Assembly (NCBI RefSeq): GCF_963678635.1
Contig: NC_087070.1
Coordinates: forward strand, 53,420,750 to 53,484,749
Direction of reading: 5' to 3'
DNA: 64,000 nucleotides
From: Symsagittifera roscoffensis
Taxonomy: Eukaryota; Xenacoelomorpha; Acoela; Convolutidae
Below, one piece after another: positions 22,376-34,890 of this stretch (positions within the stretch are counted from its first letter, which is position 1; each line of letters starts with the position of its first letter). The notes below the pieces were generated by a model. The model saw nothing but the letters and a program-made list of their open reading frames with translations, did not search any database and had not been told where the DNA came from. The translations under genes and the position numbers were made by a program.

Positions 22376-24736
22376 TCCTAAATATACTAAAGTGCAGATT
22401 GGCTCTACAACTTGGCTTGCCGGTCTAAAATGCAAAATGACTCATCCCGAGTTCGATGAAGTAAGAAAGGGCATTCTTACTAGCTTCATTGGATAATGAG
22501 GAAATTACAATCAGAATTCCTAGAAAGTGGTCACCCTGAAAAGTGAAGATTTCCTGAAGGTAATGATTGTGACATTTTGTTTTAGTTTTTCATTTTGTTT
22601 TCCACAGTGCTGAGTTTTCAATCTGTTTAGTTTTTTCGCCGAAGAACGTGACTTTGTAAACATGGAACATCCAATTGCCAATGTTTTGCGTTTTTCTGCA
22701 ATCACAAAAGCGGTTGGTTGCATGCGAAAGAAAAAATGTCATTGTTTTCCAATTGCTCCGGCAACCGATGTATCGAGAAGGGCGACTGGAATCAGCGGCG
22801 AATCTTCGTGTGACAGGAATCTAGGAATGATAAAACCGGGAGTTTGGGGATGTGTTTCCAAACGTGGGCTTCAATTCTTGGTCAGAAATGGGACCTGTTA
22901 CCCGCACTAACAGGCAAGATCAGACACGCTGATCAAACTCACCGTTTCGCCGAACACATAGATTTCTTGACCCGAATAATTCGCTCTCAAATTATTGCCT
23001 GTTATAGTCGATATGCTATGGAGAGCAACTAAAGAGATATGAATCATAAAGATGTGAATAATAATTAAGAGATATAAGCAATATGGTTGCAGCCCAAGGC
23101 TTCTATTATTATGATTCAAACATTAATCATAAAGATCTATCCTTTTTTATAACTAAGTTTGAAGCTTTTTGTCCGGGTGTTTGATATTGCTGATTAATTG
23201 TTGATTTCTCAAGCATATTTAATAAATTGTCATAATTTCAGTAATAAACTTTTTATGCAATTTGTTTATACGTTCGGAGTTTTTTGACTTTATCCCCCTT
23301 TTGCAGAAGAATGAGATGCTGGACTTACAAAATTCTCAGGTGCTTTACCGGTGATCTCATATATTTTAACTTTTGTCATGGTCGGTGTTTGTGTTCTAGC
23401 TTTTCGTTTGTTTAATGTATGCTTTTCACTCTTTTACGGCAACATGCATTTGGTAAACCAACTACGGTTTGTTTAATTGATGCCATTTATAGCCGTAACT
23501 TTATTCGTTTTTTAAAAAGCATCAATTTCTTATTAGGAACAAAGACTCATTCTATTACCTGTTCAAAGTAATGAGCTTTTATCATCATAAATATGAGCCA
23601 TTGGCATTTAACGTTTTCCAACACATAATGTGGCATTGGTTGCTGATATGCGACAGTTGAAAGCATGTTTTGCAAGGAATTCCGTTCCACACTTTCCACC
23701 ATTTCCATTAGCTCATCGGTTTCCACAACTGTTGCTGTCTGTTTTTGAGCTTATCTTTGATACAAAGAGAGGTCGCCACTTCGAATCGAGCACTGTAAGA
23801 TAAGGCAGAAGGCCAAATTCATGTCCGACTAAGATATTGCTTACTTTCAATCAAATTTAGGGTCTATTTTTTTGATCATGTGCAGAATAATTTTTGCATT
23901 TTTCATGTATTTGGCTGCAAGTTAGTGGTAGTAGCGTTTCAATCGGTATCCTGATTTTGATGTCATTTCGGTATGATTCTTTAGTTGCTCCTTCTAAGTT
24001 CTGAGGGTACCTAAATTGACCGGTATTTCCCATCGAATTAGGAGCATCTCAGCTTCTGTGTAAGCATATCCCGACTCTCATATTTAAGGAAACTATCTTC
24101 TTTAGGGGGTTTTAAGACAAATTATCCCTTACCATTTTTATCCTAGGCGAAGATATCCCACTCAAAAATAACCCAGTAGTTAGAACAGCCCAGGAAAAAG
24201 TAGCCCATGCAAATTACAATGTCACATCTGAGGAATCGAAACAATTAAAAGGTCGCAATACAATAATCAAAGGAATTAAAAACAAGATGCCGATATTGAA
24301 CAAACTGAGCAAAGCAATGCTAAATTTTGAAAAAGCGCGTGAAATCAAGTTCTGTTCAGAGCGTGAAATTTTCAATTGAACTATCAAAGCAATAAGCTAT
24401 GACTTTCTAAGCTCACTTGGAATTATGGTTAAAGAATATGACTCATCGTCTAAAGATCATACGATAGTTTCACGGTGGATCGGAAGTTTTAGCACGAAAT
24501 TGATAAAATTGTCCACTAAAACACAAACCCCCCTGTACTAGGTAACCGGTAAGGAGGTCCGTCTGAGGGAAAAGGCAAAATTATTGTTATATTGGCCTCT
24601 ATCACCTCCCTAATAGAAATCACATCCCTAATAGAATCTAATACAAATCTAGGAGAGAGTCTAATGGGCCAGAGCTCGAACATAATTTACAAAATCTGAG
24701 TTTTTGCGTAAGTTAGTTATCATCCGGACTTTTTCA
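22376..24736. other. Non-coding part of MULE unit 1
   Basis: Repeated almost unchanged in unit 2 (25700-28060). A short plus-strand frame at 22662-22910 is preserved in the second copy (25995-26243, both containing RRATGISGESSCDRNL), but it lacks a recognisable domain. Confidence 0.5.
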
Positions 24737-25186
24737 TTAAGTCGAGCTGTATTTTTTCCTGAAACGTATGAATCGACGGGTGGCTGCCCTGGAAAAGCGA
24801 CGTAACGCCGTAATGCCAGCCTTCAACTCCATTGGTAGTTCGATTGAGACCTGCCGCCGCGTTGTTGTAATGGTTCCATAGAGCGGGGGGGGGTCTAAAA
24901 AATCCCGCTGTTGTCGACCAATTGTTTCTTCTTTGATGTAAATTTTCGGGAAATGAGTTGCGAGCTCGTCAATTTTATCGAGAATTTCAGTTGGTATGTC
25001 AAACTCATCGGCAGTTACGCAAATTTCGTCGGTTACTTTAGAAAATGCAGACTCGACATCTGAGAGAGGAACGAAGCTTAAAGCTGGGATCACTTTAAGG
25101 TTAAGGCTAGCTTAGCATTGTTTTCTAAGGTTTTTTTTCAAACCTAATTTTGAATGTTTGCGACGGAAGCTTTGGCATAATTGAAA
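24737..25186 (-). pseudogene. MULE transposase C-terminal fragment (unit 1)
   Basis: Minus-strand frame of 118 codons starting near 25093 with PALSFVPLSDVESAF, preceded in frame after a stop by KKNLRKQC. The pattern ALxFVP..DV..AF followed by a TYIG-like segment (IYIKEETIGRQQR) and PPLY is typical of the C-terminal part of MULE transposases with FLYWCH domains. The catalytic N-terminal part is missing in this unit. Confidence 0.65.
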
Positions 25187-25489
25187 ACCCTTCTTGATTT
25201 CCGACATCGAACGAGAAAAAAGGAAAGAGGCAGTCGAACAATCAGGTAGTCCGCAGTCAGAGCGCATGTCGAAAAAATCGAAAAAGTCCGTTAAACCTGA
25301 GAGGCTTAAGAGGGCCGCTATAGCTCTGTTACTTGTATGTGAGGAAACTGTGCTTCTGAAATCTGAACCATGTGTCAATGGCATACTCAAGCTTAAAACT
25401 AATTTATTTTTTCTTTATTAATTAGTGATCTTCAGCCTCGAACATTCTTAATCCAGTTTAGATTAGTGCCTTATGGTTTGAACAGTGGG

Positions 25490-25700
25490 TTGCGGGGGGC
25501 AGTTGTCTCAAATGCTGAGAAATATTTGTGGGTTTTGGGTGGCATTTGTCTCAATTGCTGAGAAATATTTGGTAGGTTGTGATGGGCAGTTGTCTCAAAT
25601 GCCGAAAAATATTTAGTGGGTTGTGGGGGGCAGTTGTCTTAAATGCTGAGAATTCTTTAGAGGGAAGGCGGGATAATTGTCTCAAATGCTCAAGTGTTTA
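25490..25700. repeat. Minisatellite, about five units of 43-44 bp (unit 2)
   Basis: Same repeat as at 21999-22375 with fewer copies. Unit 3 keeps a single unit near 29650. Confidence 0.88.
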
Positions 25701-28059
25701 ATAACTCTCTTAAATATACTATAGTGCAGATTGGCTCTACAACTTGGCTTGCCGGTCTAAAATGCAAAGTGACTCATCTCGAGTTCGATCAAGTAAGAAA
25801 GGGCATTCTTACAAGCTTCATTGGATAATGAGGAAATGACAATCAGAATTCCTAGGTTTTTGGTCACCCTGAAAAGTGAAGATTTCCTGAAGGTAATGAT
25901 TGTGACATTTTGTTTTAGTTTTTCCTTTTGTTTTCCACAGTGCTGAGTTTTCAATCTGTTTAGTTTTTTCGCCGAAGAACGTGACTTTGAAAACATGGAA
26001 CATCCAATTACCAAAGTTTTGCGTTTTTTCTGCAATCACAAGAGTGGTTGGTTGCATGAGAAAGAAAAATGTCATTGTCATCCAATTGCTCCGGCAACCG
26101 ATGTATCGAGAAGGGCGACTGGAATCAGCGGCGAATCTTCGTGTGACAGGAATCTAAGAATGATAAAACCGGGAGTTTGGGGATGTGTTTCCAAACGTGG
26201 GGTTCAATTCTTAGTCAGAAATGGGACCTGTTACCCGCACTAACAGGCAAGATCAGACACGCTGATCAAACTCACCGTTTCGCCGAACACATAGATTTCT
26301 TGACCCGAATAATTCGCTCTCAAATTATTGCCTGTGATGGTCGATATGCTATGGAGAGCAACTAAAGAGATATGAATCATAAAGATGTGAATATTAATTA
26401 AGAGATAATAAGCAATATGGTAGCAGCCCAAGGCTTCTATTATTATGATTCAAACATTAATCATAAAGATCTATCCTTTTTTATAACTAAGTTTGATAAG
26501 CTTTTTGTCCGGGTGTTTGATATTGCTGATTAATTGTTGATTTCTCAAGCATATTTAATAAATTGTCATAATTTCAGTAATAAACTTTTTATGCAATTTG
26601 TTTATACGTTCGGAGTTTTTTGATTTTATCCCCTTTTGCAGAAGAATGAGATGCTGGACTTTCAAAATTCTCAGGTGCTTAACCGGTGATCTCATATATT
26701 TTAACTTTTGTCATGGTCGGTGTTTGTGTTCTAGCTTTTCGTTTGTTTAATGTATGCTTTTCACTCTTTTACGGCAACATGCATTTGTTAAACCAACTAC
26801 GGTTTGTTTAATTGTAGCCATTAATATCCGTTACTTTATTTCGTTTTTTAAAAAGCATCAATTTCTTATTAGGAACAAAGACTCATTCTATTACCTGTTC
26901 AAAGTAATGAGCTTTTATCATGATAAATATGAGCCATTGGCATTTAACGCTTTCCAACACATAATGTGGCATTGGTTGCTGATATGCGACAGTTGAAAGC
27001 ATGTTTTGCAAGGAATTCCGTTCCACAGTTTCCACCATTTCCATTAGCTCATCGGTTTCCACAACTGTTGCTGTCTGTTTTTGAGCTTATCTTTGATACA
27101 AAGAGAGGTCGCCACTTCGAATCGAGCACTGTAAGATAAGGCAGAAGGCCAAATTCATGTTCGACTAAGATATTGCTTACTTTCAATCAAATTTAGGGTC
27201 TATTTTTTGATCATGTGCAGAATAATTTTTGCATTTTTCAAGTATTTGGCTGCAAGTTATCAATCGGTATCCTGATTTTGATGTCATTTCGGTATGATTC
27301 TTTAGTTGCTCCTTCTTTTAAGTTCTGAGGATACCTAAATTGACCGGTATTTCCCATCGAATTAGGAGCATCTCAGCTTCTGTGTAAGCATATCCCGACT
27401 CTCATATTTAAGGAAACTATCTTCTTTAGGGGGTTTCAAGACAAATTATCCCTTACCATTTTTATCCTAGGCGAAGATATCCCACTCAAAAATAACCCAG
27501 TAGTTAGAACAGCCCAGGAAAAAGTAGCCCATGCAAATTACAATGTCACATCTGAGGAATCGAAACAATTAAAAGGTCGCAATACAATAATCAAAGGAAT
27601 TAAAAACAAGATGCCGATATTGAACAAACTGAGCAAAGCAATGCTAAATTTTGAAAAAGCGCGTGAAATCAAGTTCTGTTCAGAGCGTGAAATTTTCAAT
27701 TGAACTATCAAAGCAATAAGCTATGACTTTCTAAGCTCACTTGGAATTATGGTTAAAGAATATGACTCATGGTCTAAAGATCATACCATAGATTCACGGT
27801 GGATCGGAAGTTTTAGCACGAAATTGATAAAATTGTCCACTAAAACACAAACCCACCTGTACTAGGTAACCGGTAATGAGGTCTGGCTGAGGGAAAAGGC
27901 AAATTATTGTTATATTGGCCTCTATCACCTCCCTAATAGAAATCACATCCCTAATAGAATCTAATAGAAATCTAGGAGAGAGTCAAATGGGCCAGAGCTC
28001 GAACATAATTTACAAAATCTGAGTTTTTGCGTAAGTTAGTTATCATCCGGACTTTTTCA

Positions 28060-29294
28060 TTAAGTCGAGCTGTATTTTTTCCTGAAACGTATGAATCGAC
28101 GGGTGGCTGCCCTGGAAAAGCGACGTAACGCCGTAATGCCAGCCTTCAACTCCATTGGTAGTTCGATTGAGACCTGCCGCCGCGTTGTTGTAATGGTTCC
28201 ATAGAGCGGGGGGGGGTCTAAAAAATCCCGCTGTTGTCGACCAATTGTTTCTTCTTTGATGTAAATTTTCGGGAAATGAGTTGCGAGCTCGTCAATTTTC
28301 TCGAGAATTTCAGTTGGTATGTCAAACTCATCGGCAGTTACGCAAATTTCGTCGGTTACTTTAGAAAATGCAGACTCGACATCTGAGAGAGGAACGAAGC
28401 TTAAAGCTGGCATCATTTTAAGGTTAAGGCTAGCTTAGCATTGTTTTCTTAGGTTTTTTTTAAACCTAGTTTTGAATGTTTGCGACGGAAGTTTTGGCAT
28501 AATTGAAAATAGCAAACGAAAAGAATTCAGTTTTAAATAGGAGGCAAATGCATTCAAGGCAGCTTGTTTGAAGTTAATTAGATTTTTTTGTTGGTATGAC
28601 GTCTCCAATGAGGCTAATCAGGACTTCAAGGAAGCTGTTGTAAGAGGACTCTATCTTGTTGCAAAGTGAAAATGCAGGGGGGATAAAAGCCGCCAATCTG
28701 GATATGTACTGTGTACAATTGATAATTTCAAGATAAGACGGACATATCTTAAAAATTCCATCACAAAGCCAAACTTTGCTATGAACGCGAAAATCATTTA
28801 AATTTTTCATGACGGCAAGAATAATAAATCCCTCGTTGTCATCTTTTCAGCTATCATATACACAAAAAGCCAAATATTTGTCTCAGGAATGTCGTTCACT
28901 GGTTGTTAAGCATTTAAATGTTCCATGACGCCGAGAATAATGGTTCCCTCGTTGTCCTCTTTTCCGCTATCATATACAATAATTAGCAAATATTTGTCGG
29001 GAATGTCGTTCACAGGTTGCTATCCACTGGTTTTTTACAGGATTGATTTGGGATTTTGCGGTTTATTTCAGCTGACTAACTAACTGCCTTGCTTCCACGC
29101 GACCGGAGGTAAACTCATGGATATGTTCGTGATTAAAAGGAATCATGGTTTTGTCGCAAGTTTTACGAGCCATTGGACATTTATGAGACCGCCATTTTGC
29201 ACAAAGCCAGTGACTGGTAGATTTTGTCTCGCTTTTTAGTGAGTTCGTGCCCATCCAAGATGAGAAAAGTTTTGCCTTGTTGACTTTTGCCGTT
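28060..29294 (-). pseudogene. FLYWCH-MULE transposase, decayed (unit 2)
   Basis: The most complete copy, read on the minus strand. 29254-29063 is a FLYWCH zinc finger (SHWLCAKWRSHKC, then HEHIHEF and GRVEARQLVSQL). 28810-28574 is the start of the MULE domain (SKVWLCDGIFKICPSYLEI, then CNKIESSYNSFLEVL), where the D of CDG is a catalytic position. An in-between piece near 28570-28440 reads QAALNAF and KKNLRKQC, and 28416-28060 is the C-terminal PALSFVPLSDVESAF part. Stops and frameshifts separate the pieces. MULE transposases move DNA transposons by cut-and-paste. About 400 residues would fit the family. Confidence 0.75.
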
Positions 29295-29590
29295 TGACTT
29301 TTGGAAGGGAAATGGCGAACTGGAAATGTTATGCGACGAGGTCATACCCTTCTTGATTTCCGAAATCGAGCGAGAAAAAAGGAAAGAGGCAGTCGAACAA
29401 TCAGGTAGTCCGCAGTCAGAGCGCCTGTCGAAGAAATCGGAAAAATCCGTTAAACATGAGAGGCTTGAGAGGTCCGCTATAGCTCTGTTACTTGTATGTG
29501 AGGAAACTGTGCTTCTGAAATCTGAGTCATGTGTCAATGGCATACTCAAGCTTAAAACTAATTTATTTTTTCTTTATTAATTAGTGATCT

Positions 29591-30700
29591 TCAATCTCGA
29601 ACATCCTTAATCCAGTTTAGTGCCTTATGTTTTGAACAGTGTGTTGCGGGGGGCAGTTGTCTCAGTTGTAAATTTTCGGGAAATATGTTGCGAGTTGCGA
29701 GCTCGTCAATTTTCTCGAGAGTTTCAATTGGTATGTCATACTCATCGGCAGTTACGCAAATTTCGTCGGTTACTTTAGAAATTGCAGACTCGACATCTGA
29801 GAGAGGAACGAAGCTTAAAGCTGGGATCACTTTAAGGTTAAGGCTAGCTTAGCATTGTTTTCTTAGGTTTTTTTTTCAAACCTAATTTTGAATGTTTGCG
29901 ACGGAAGCTTTGGCATAATTGAAAATAGCAAATGAAAAGAATTCAGTTTTAAATAGGAGGCAAATGCATTCAAGGCAGCTTGTTTGAAGTTAATTAGATT
30001 TTTTTGTTGGTATGACGTCTCCAATGAGGCTAATCAGGACTTCAAGGAAGCTTTTGTAAGTGGACTCTATCTTGTTGCTAGGCAAAGTGAAAACGCAGGG
30101 GGGATGAAAGCCGCCAATCTGGATATGTACTGTGTACAATTGATAATTTTAAGATAATAACGGACATATTTTAAAAATTCCATCACAAAGTCAAACTTTG
30201 CTATGAACGCGAAAATCAGTTAAATTTTTCATGACAGCGAGAATAATGAATCGTTGTCATCGTTTATGCTATAATATACACATAAACCCAAATATTTGTC
30301 TCGGGAATGTCGTTCACTGGTTGTTAAGCATTTAAATTTTCCATGACGCCGAGAATAATGGTTCCCTCGTTGTCCTCTTTTCCGCTATCATATACAATAA
30401 TTAGCAAATATTTGTCGGGAATGTCGTTCACTGGTTGCTATCCACTGTTTTTTTACAGGGTTGATTTGTGATTTTGCGGTTTCTTTCAGCTGACTAACTA
30501 ACTGCCTTGCTTCCACGCGACCGGACTTAAACTCATGGATATGTTCGTGATTAAAAGAAATCATGGTTTTGTCGCAAGTTTTACGAGCCATTGGACATTT
30601 ATGAGACCGCCATTTTGCACAAAGCCAGTGACTGGTAGATTTTGTCTCGCTTTTTAGTGAGTTCGTGCCCATCCAAGATGAGAAAAGTTTTACCTTGTTG
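29591..30700 (-). pseudogene. FLYWCH-MULE transposase, decayed (unit 3)
   Basis: Minus-strand FLYWCH finger at 30672-30480 nearly identical to unit 2. MULE-domain sequence lies at about 30240-29990, and a shortened C-terminal piece at 29830-29665 ends at the internal deletion. A plus-strand shadow frame at 29287-29580 is not considered real. Confidence 0.65.
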
Positions 30701-30715
30701 ACTTTTGCCGTAGAT

Positions 30716-31254
30716 AAAATCGGTCATTATGTTGTTCATTGTATGAGTGTAATGATATATCTTTGCGTTGTGTGTCATTATTAAATTGTTCGCAAATATG
30801 ACTCCATTAGCAGGCTGAGAAGCAAAAATTATTCCCTTGAAAACAGTCTTCTACCCTAAGCACTATCTCTATTTGGTGTCTCAAGTAAATTGAGACAGCT
30901 GAGTTGACTCTTTTTAATTGCGTTTTAGAGATATGCACCAATTCTTGGTAATTTATATCATAAAATAGTTTTTATCCCTTATGGGATATTTTAATTGACA
31001 TGGGCTTTAATGTCATGGGCTATTGTGTCCATGGGGATATATTGGTATGTGATATTTTGTAATGGGATATTTTCGTATGAGATGCATTGTCCTGTAACCC
31101 TTTTGGGACCGGCTTTCTTTCAGGATCAGAACTTTTCAATTTCAGGGAATCTTTTCAAGCATCAATTGGCAGTTTGCATGCTCTCCAAGCATCTTCATAG
31201 CTACGTGTCTTACTATTTGGGATGGCTTGAGGCTTGCAAATTTATTCAATTGAG
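30716..31254. other. Intergenic, nothing recognised
   Basis: Contains a short imperfect internal repeat ATGGGATATTTT / ATGGGCT / GGGGATATATT around 30980-31080. No gene seen. Confidence 0.3.
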
Positions 31255-31600
31255 TTTATCCTCTCTCTCCTCGTTTTTCAATTCAGTCTGCGTCATCGGA
31301 ATCGTTGTTGAGTCGACCTTCCTCCAGCTCTTCGATCGACCAATTGCTTCTGGCTGCTTTAATTTGACGACAATGATAAGTCCTTCTTTTTTGCTTTCTT
31401 GCTAGACAACTATGGCGATACGCCAGATCAATGAAATTTTGTACGCACAATGTTTGTCCTAATAAAGTATTTGCTTGCTCACTAAGCGTGAAGACAGTTT
31501 GACTTAAAGTGTTTGAAGTGCGATTTATCGTATCAAGTCCAACATCACTACCACAAAGAACTGTTAGACATATCGAAACATGACAGTCATTAACAAGAGT
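31255..31600. repeat. Dispersed repeat, uninterrupted copy (empty site of the LINE insertion)
   Basis: Aligns with 34365-34441 plus 36255-36490, which are separated there by a LINE. Shared blocks include GACCTTCCTCCAGCT, CTCTGGCTGCT, GACAACT.TGG.GATAC and ATTTGCTTGCTCA. It gives the state of this repeat without the insertion. Confidence 0.6.
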
Positions 31601-32057
31601 TAGTAAATGTTAATACACAAGAACCCAAAGAACTTATTTTCTTTATCACTTTCAGTTGTTAAAGCACTTGGCTGCAAGGTAGTGTATTAGCATCACAATC
31701 GGTATCCAGAATTTGATATCGTTCCGCTATCATCACTTTATGATGTTCCTTATTTTAACAGTCAGTATCTGTAACGATCGGTGCATTGCAATGAATTGGT
31801 GGCCCTTAGAGCTTTTGTGTAGGCATACTCCTGATCACAAGAGTTTCTTTTCCACTAGTTTGCCAAAAGTCTCTTCTTCTGTTGGGAACGGCTCCGGGCG
31901 AGAACTTCGTTTTGCTCAGTTAATCAATCCAATTGTAAATTGGCAGCGTCAGTTTTATACTATCCAAACTTTTTAAAAGAGTTATATTTCAAGTTTATTT
32001 TGACGCTTGCGATTAGCAAGCGTTATCAAATCGTAATATAGACTTCGGGTTAACAAC

Positions 32058-33486
32058 TACAGGGTCTTTCAGTTAGAATGGTTTTTTTAAACGTCTTCAA
32101 CTTTTAAATGGAAAATTGGATTTAACTGATTCTTTTTACATTTATATAACAGATTAAGATTTTTGAACACGTACATAAGAGTTACAATAACTGCTGGAAA
32201 TGTCCACCATTTTCTTGAATACAAAGATGTAACCGCTTCTCAAAATTTGTTGCTGCTTTCACTCCCTGCGCCGGAGTTATTGTTCCACAAGCGTTTTCCA
32301 CAGTTTGTATAAGATTTGCGACTGTCTGGGGTTGGCATCAAAAATCAATTTACCCAAATGACCCCATAGCCACAAATCCAATGGATTCAAGTCCGGGCTT
32401 TGGGGTGGCTAAGGAATTGCACTCCTCCTGCTTATAATCCTAGCGCCAAATTTTGAGTTGAGCCATGTGAAGACTCTCTCTGTGCAGTGGAACGTTGCAC
32501 CATCCTGCATAAACCACAGGCGCCGAAGATCGCGGCGTGTCAGAAGAATTGGCCAGAGTTTAGACTGCTACATGTCAAGATACGTATGCTGGTTCAAAGT
32601 GACCGGATTGTCTCTTGCATCAACGAACCAGAATGGGCCCAATAAAGTACCTTTAAGCACCCCCGCCCAGCACACCCTTTTTCTTGCCTTGATATTTGCA
32701 TTCCAATATTTCTCGGGGATTTACAAGGGACCAGTGTCTCTGGTTCTGAGAGTTTGGAGCAGAGTCCAAAACCCACCATTTTTCATCGTAGAAGATGACA
32801 TTCGAGGCAAAATTGGTTGTCAAATTGAGCATGTTGATAAACCAAAGGCAAAAAGTATGTCGCATTTGGTAATTGACTGGGGATGTTTTCTGGGTTTTAA
32901 TTATCTTAAATGGCTTTAATTTTAGCTCTTTCGCGATTCTCCATGTTGTTCTTTTTGAGTATCCAAAGTTCGCTGCGGCTTTACTGATTGAGTGGGTAGG
33001 GTTTCTTTGAAAGTTCTTAGCATTGATATCTTGCGTTATTCCAGTTCCTTTGCGATTGGAAGTCGCATGCGGTGCTTGATAATCTTCTTGAAATTTTCCC
33101 CGTACTCGAGAAAAATTTTTACATTTCAATCTTGTGCTTTCAAGAGGTGTGATATTAAAGTCCTGGATATATTGCCGGCGTACGAAGGCTGGTTTGTCAA
33201 GTCTTGCAAATAATGTGTTTCTTTTGCTCAACAGTAAAAGGCATAGTGAACATTCAAACACGGTAGAAAAGGCTAACTGCATATGCTTACTCAGCCTGTG
33301 TGAACATGTTTTGTTAGACGTGTGAGTTTCCCGCTGTAAATTTTCCCACGTGTTCAAAATTGTTATAACTCTTATGTACGTGTTCAAAAATCTCAATATG
33401 TTATATAATAAATATAAAAAGAATCAGTCAAATCCAATGTTCCATTTAAAAGTTTCAAAAAACCATTCTAACTGAAACTCTTTTTA
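32058..33486 (-). mobile_element. Tc1/mariner-like DNA transposon with TA duplication
   Basis: The 1.4-kb element 32060-33484 is flanked by TA (32058-32059 and 33485-33486). Terminal inverted repeats of about 130 bp share TTTCAGTTAGAATGGTTTTT and TTTGAACACGTACATAAGAG. The outermost bases differ between ends. It lies inside a family A repeat; the uninterrupted copy at 56540 reads AACAACTAGTTTAACAG across the junction, which confirms the TA target and both borders. Confidence 0.9.
32340..33300 (-). pseudogene. Mariner-like transposase, broken
   Basis: Minus strand. A helix-turn-helix region (SISKAAANFGYSKRTTWRIA, then KLKPFKI) precedes the catalytic core: FYDEKWWVLD (first Asp), FMQDGATFHCTERVFTWLN (second Asp) and PPQSPDLNPLDLWLWGHL (third Asp). 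By my count 36 positions separate the second and third Asp, one of which is a stop (TAG) where Trp is usual. A frameshift near 32660 also breaks the reading. It would catalyse cut-and-paste transposition, but this copy cannot be functional. Confidence 0.85.
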
Positions 33487-34441
33487 GTTTAACAGAATCA
33501 CTTCAATCACTTTACCTTTGTTTCATATGAAATCAAAAGTCACACGTTGTTTCGCGCATGTCCAAAAGAGGTAACGCACCTGCCTATAAAAACAAAGGTC
33601 AATAGTTGAATCCGGCCAGGAACTGTTTTTTTTTATAAGCGAACAATTGTCCGCTCGTGGAAAAATTGTTGTCGGCTTTTTGTCAGCTTAGTTGCTGCAA
33701 CGCCAAATCTATCTGAATTTTGTGCAAAATTAACTCAAATTTTTAGTTTTTAATGGCATTTTCCGGTTTTGGGCAACTAATTGAGTTCTGAGAGCTTTTG
33801 CATAATTTTGATTTTTGATATTTTTTCTTTTCATTAAAATTAGTTTTTTTTCTATATGGAATCAAGTTAAATTTTTTCAAATGGTGCTGTAGTAACACTC
33901 ATTCTTAAGATGACACATCTCAGAAGTTCGATTGCAGCCGCGACCTGTTCTTTGTTGTGGAAATCGAAAGTTTTACTATCGTGTCTGCTAATTTTTGTTG
34001 GTTTGTGTCACGGAGAAAGGTTCAGTTTCTTTGTGCAATTTTGAATATTCTTCGTAAAGTTTCAAATGGTGCACTTGTTTTTTCCGGGAAATTCTCGTCC
34101 TTTTTGCTTTTTTTTACAAAAAAAACGTTTTTTTTTTCAATTTCGCCTTTTTAGCTGTTCATCATAGTCGTTCATGTTTGTATCGCAAGTTTTGGGAAGC
34201 TCCGCTTCGCTTCTGTGTATATATATTTTTTCAGACTGCAAAGTTTCACTGAAAGTGTTTTTTTGTGTCAGTTCTTCTCCATTCATTTCAACTGGCAGTA
34301 CTTTTGACATTCTAAACTAACTGAGTTCTTAAAACTTATTCTGATTTTTTCCATGGTGTTTAAATTGTTCTATTGAGACCTTCCTCCAGCTTTTTTGACC
34401 ATTTGTCTCTGGCTGCTAATCTAATTGAATTGATGACAAAG

Positions 34442-34890
34442 TAGGTGTCGGTGTATACCAGGGTTCTGCTGTTCTCTCTCTCTCTCACTCGCTCACTCAC
34501 TCTCTCTCTCTCCGTCCACTTCTCTTCATCCTCGTCCTAGAAGCCCTCTTACATCGATTCAATCAACGTAAAGGCGTGCCTTGGGAGTTTGTATGCGGAT
34601 GACTTAGTATCAATAGATGATACGCTTGATCTTCGCTTAACAGCGATTCAATGCTTAAAAAAATACGAAAATTCTGATCGCAGACATCAGTCTTTGTTCT
34701 CCTCGAATACCCTTTTGTCGTCTGCGGTAAAGGTTTTGGGAGCAAATCTTTTTCTCGCTCTCAGTGCAAATTTTGGGTTCACAAAAAGGCTGCGGATTAT
34801 CAGGTCGGCTGGTAGCCAAACCAGAATATGTTTGCCCCAGATGCACTGGAGTGACGCGGGCTATCGGAGGTCGCTTTTCAAATATGGTTG
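34442..34890 (+). pseudogene. LINE reverse transcriptase fragment
   Basis: The plus strand begins with GVGVYQGSA, then a CT-repeat expansion, then PLLFILVLEALLHRFNQRKG, a frameshift, and LYADDLVSIDDT. These are RT motifs 4 and 5 (QGS.LSPLLF and YADD). The following residues near 34730-34790 are reminiscent of a degraded cysteine-rich segment present after RT in some LINE clades. Frames are broken. Confidence 0.8.

Larger units (their letters stand above)
21641..30715. repeat. Tandem array of decayed MULE/FLYWCH transposon units
   Basis: Three direct-repeat units. Unit 1 is 21641-25186, unit 2 is 25187-about 29294, unit 3 is about 29295-30715. Units 1 and 2 align for about 3.3-3.5 kb; their length difference is explained by minisatellite copy number. 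Unit 3 has an internal deletion that joins the first minisatellite repeat (about 29665) to sequence equivalent to 24945 in unit 1. The tail of unit 2 (28505-29294) is shared with unit 3 (29930-30715) but absent from unit 1. Junctions are sharp, for example at 25186 and 29295. On the minus strand the units encode pieces of a Mutator-like transposase. Terminal inverted repeats were not identified. Confidence 0.8.
32001..34228 (+). repeat. Family A repeat (~0.8 kb of own sequence) interrupted by a mariner-like element
   Basis: Left part 32001-32059 starts GACGCTTGCGATTAGCAAGC, and the right part runs 33487-34228. Both align with the uninterrupted copy at 56483-57542. It includes a tRNA-like stretch (GAGGTAACGCACCTG, then AGGTCAATAGTTGAATCC, near 33570-33620) and ends in GAAGCTCCGCTTCGCTTCTG plus TGTA, the shared stem-loop tail. 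Confidence 0.7.

Noticed and set aside
22662-22910. Small protein conserved in two MULE units (RRATGISGESSCDRNL)
   Set aside because: Conservation is explained by recent duplication of the whole unit; no domain is recognised.
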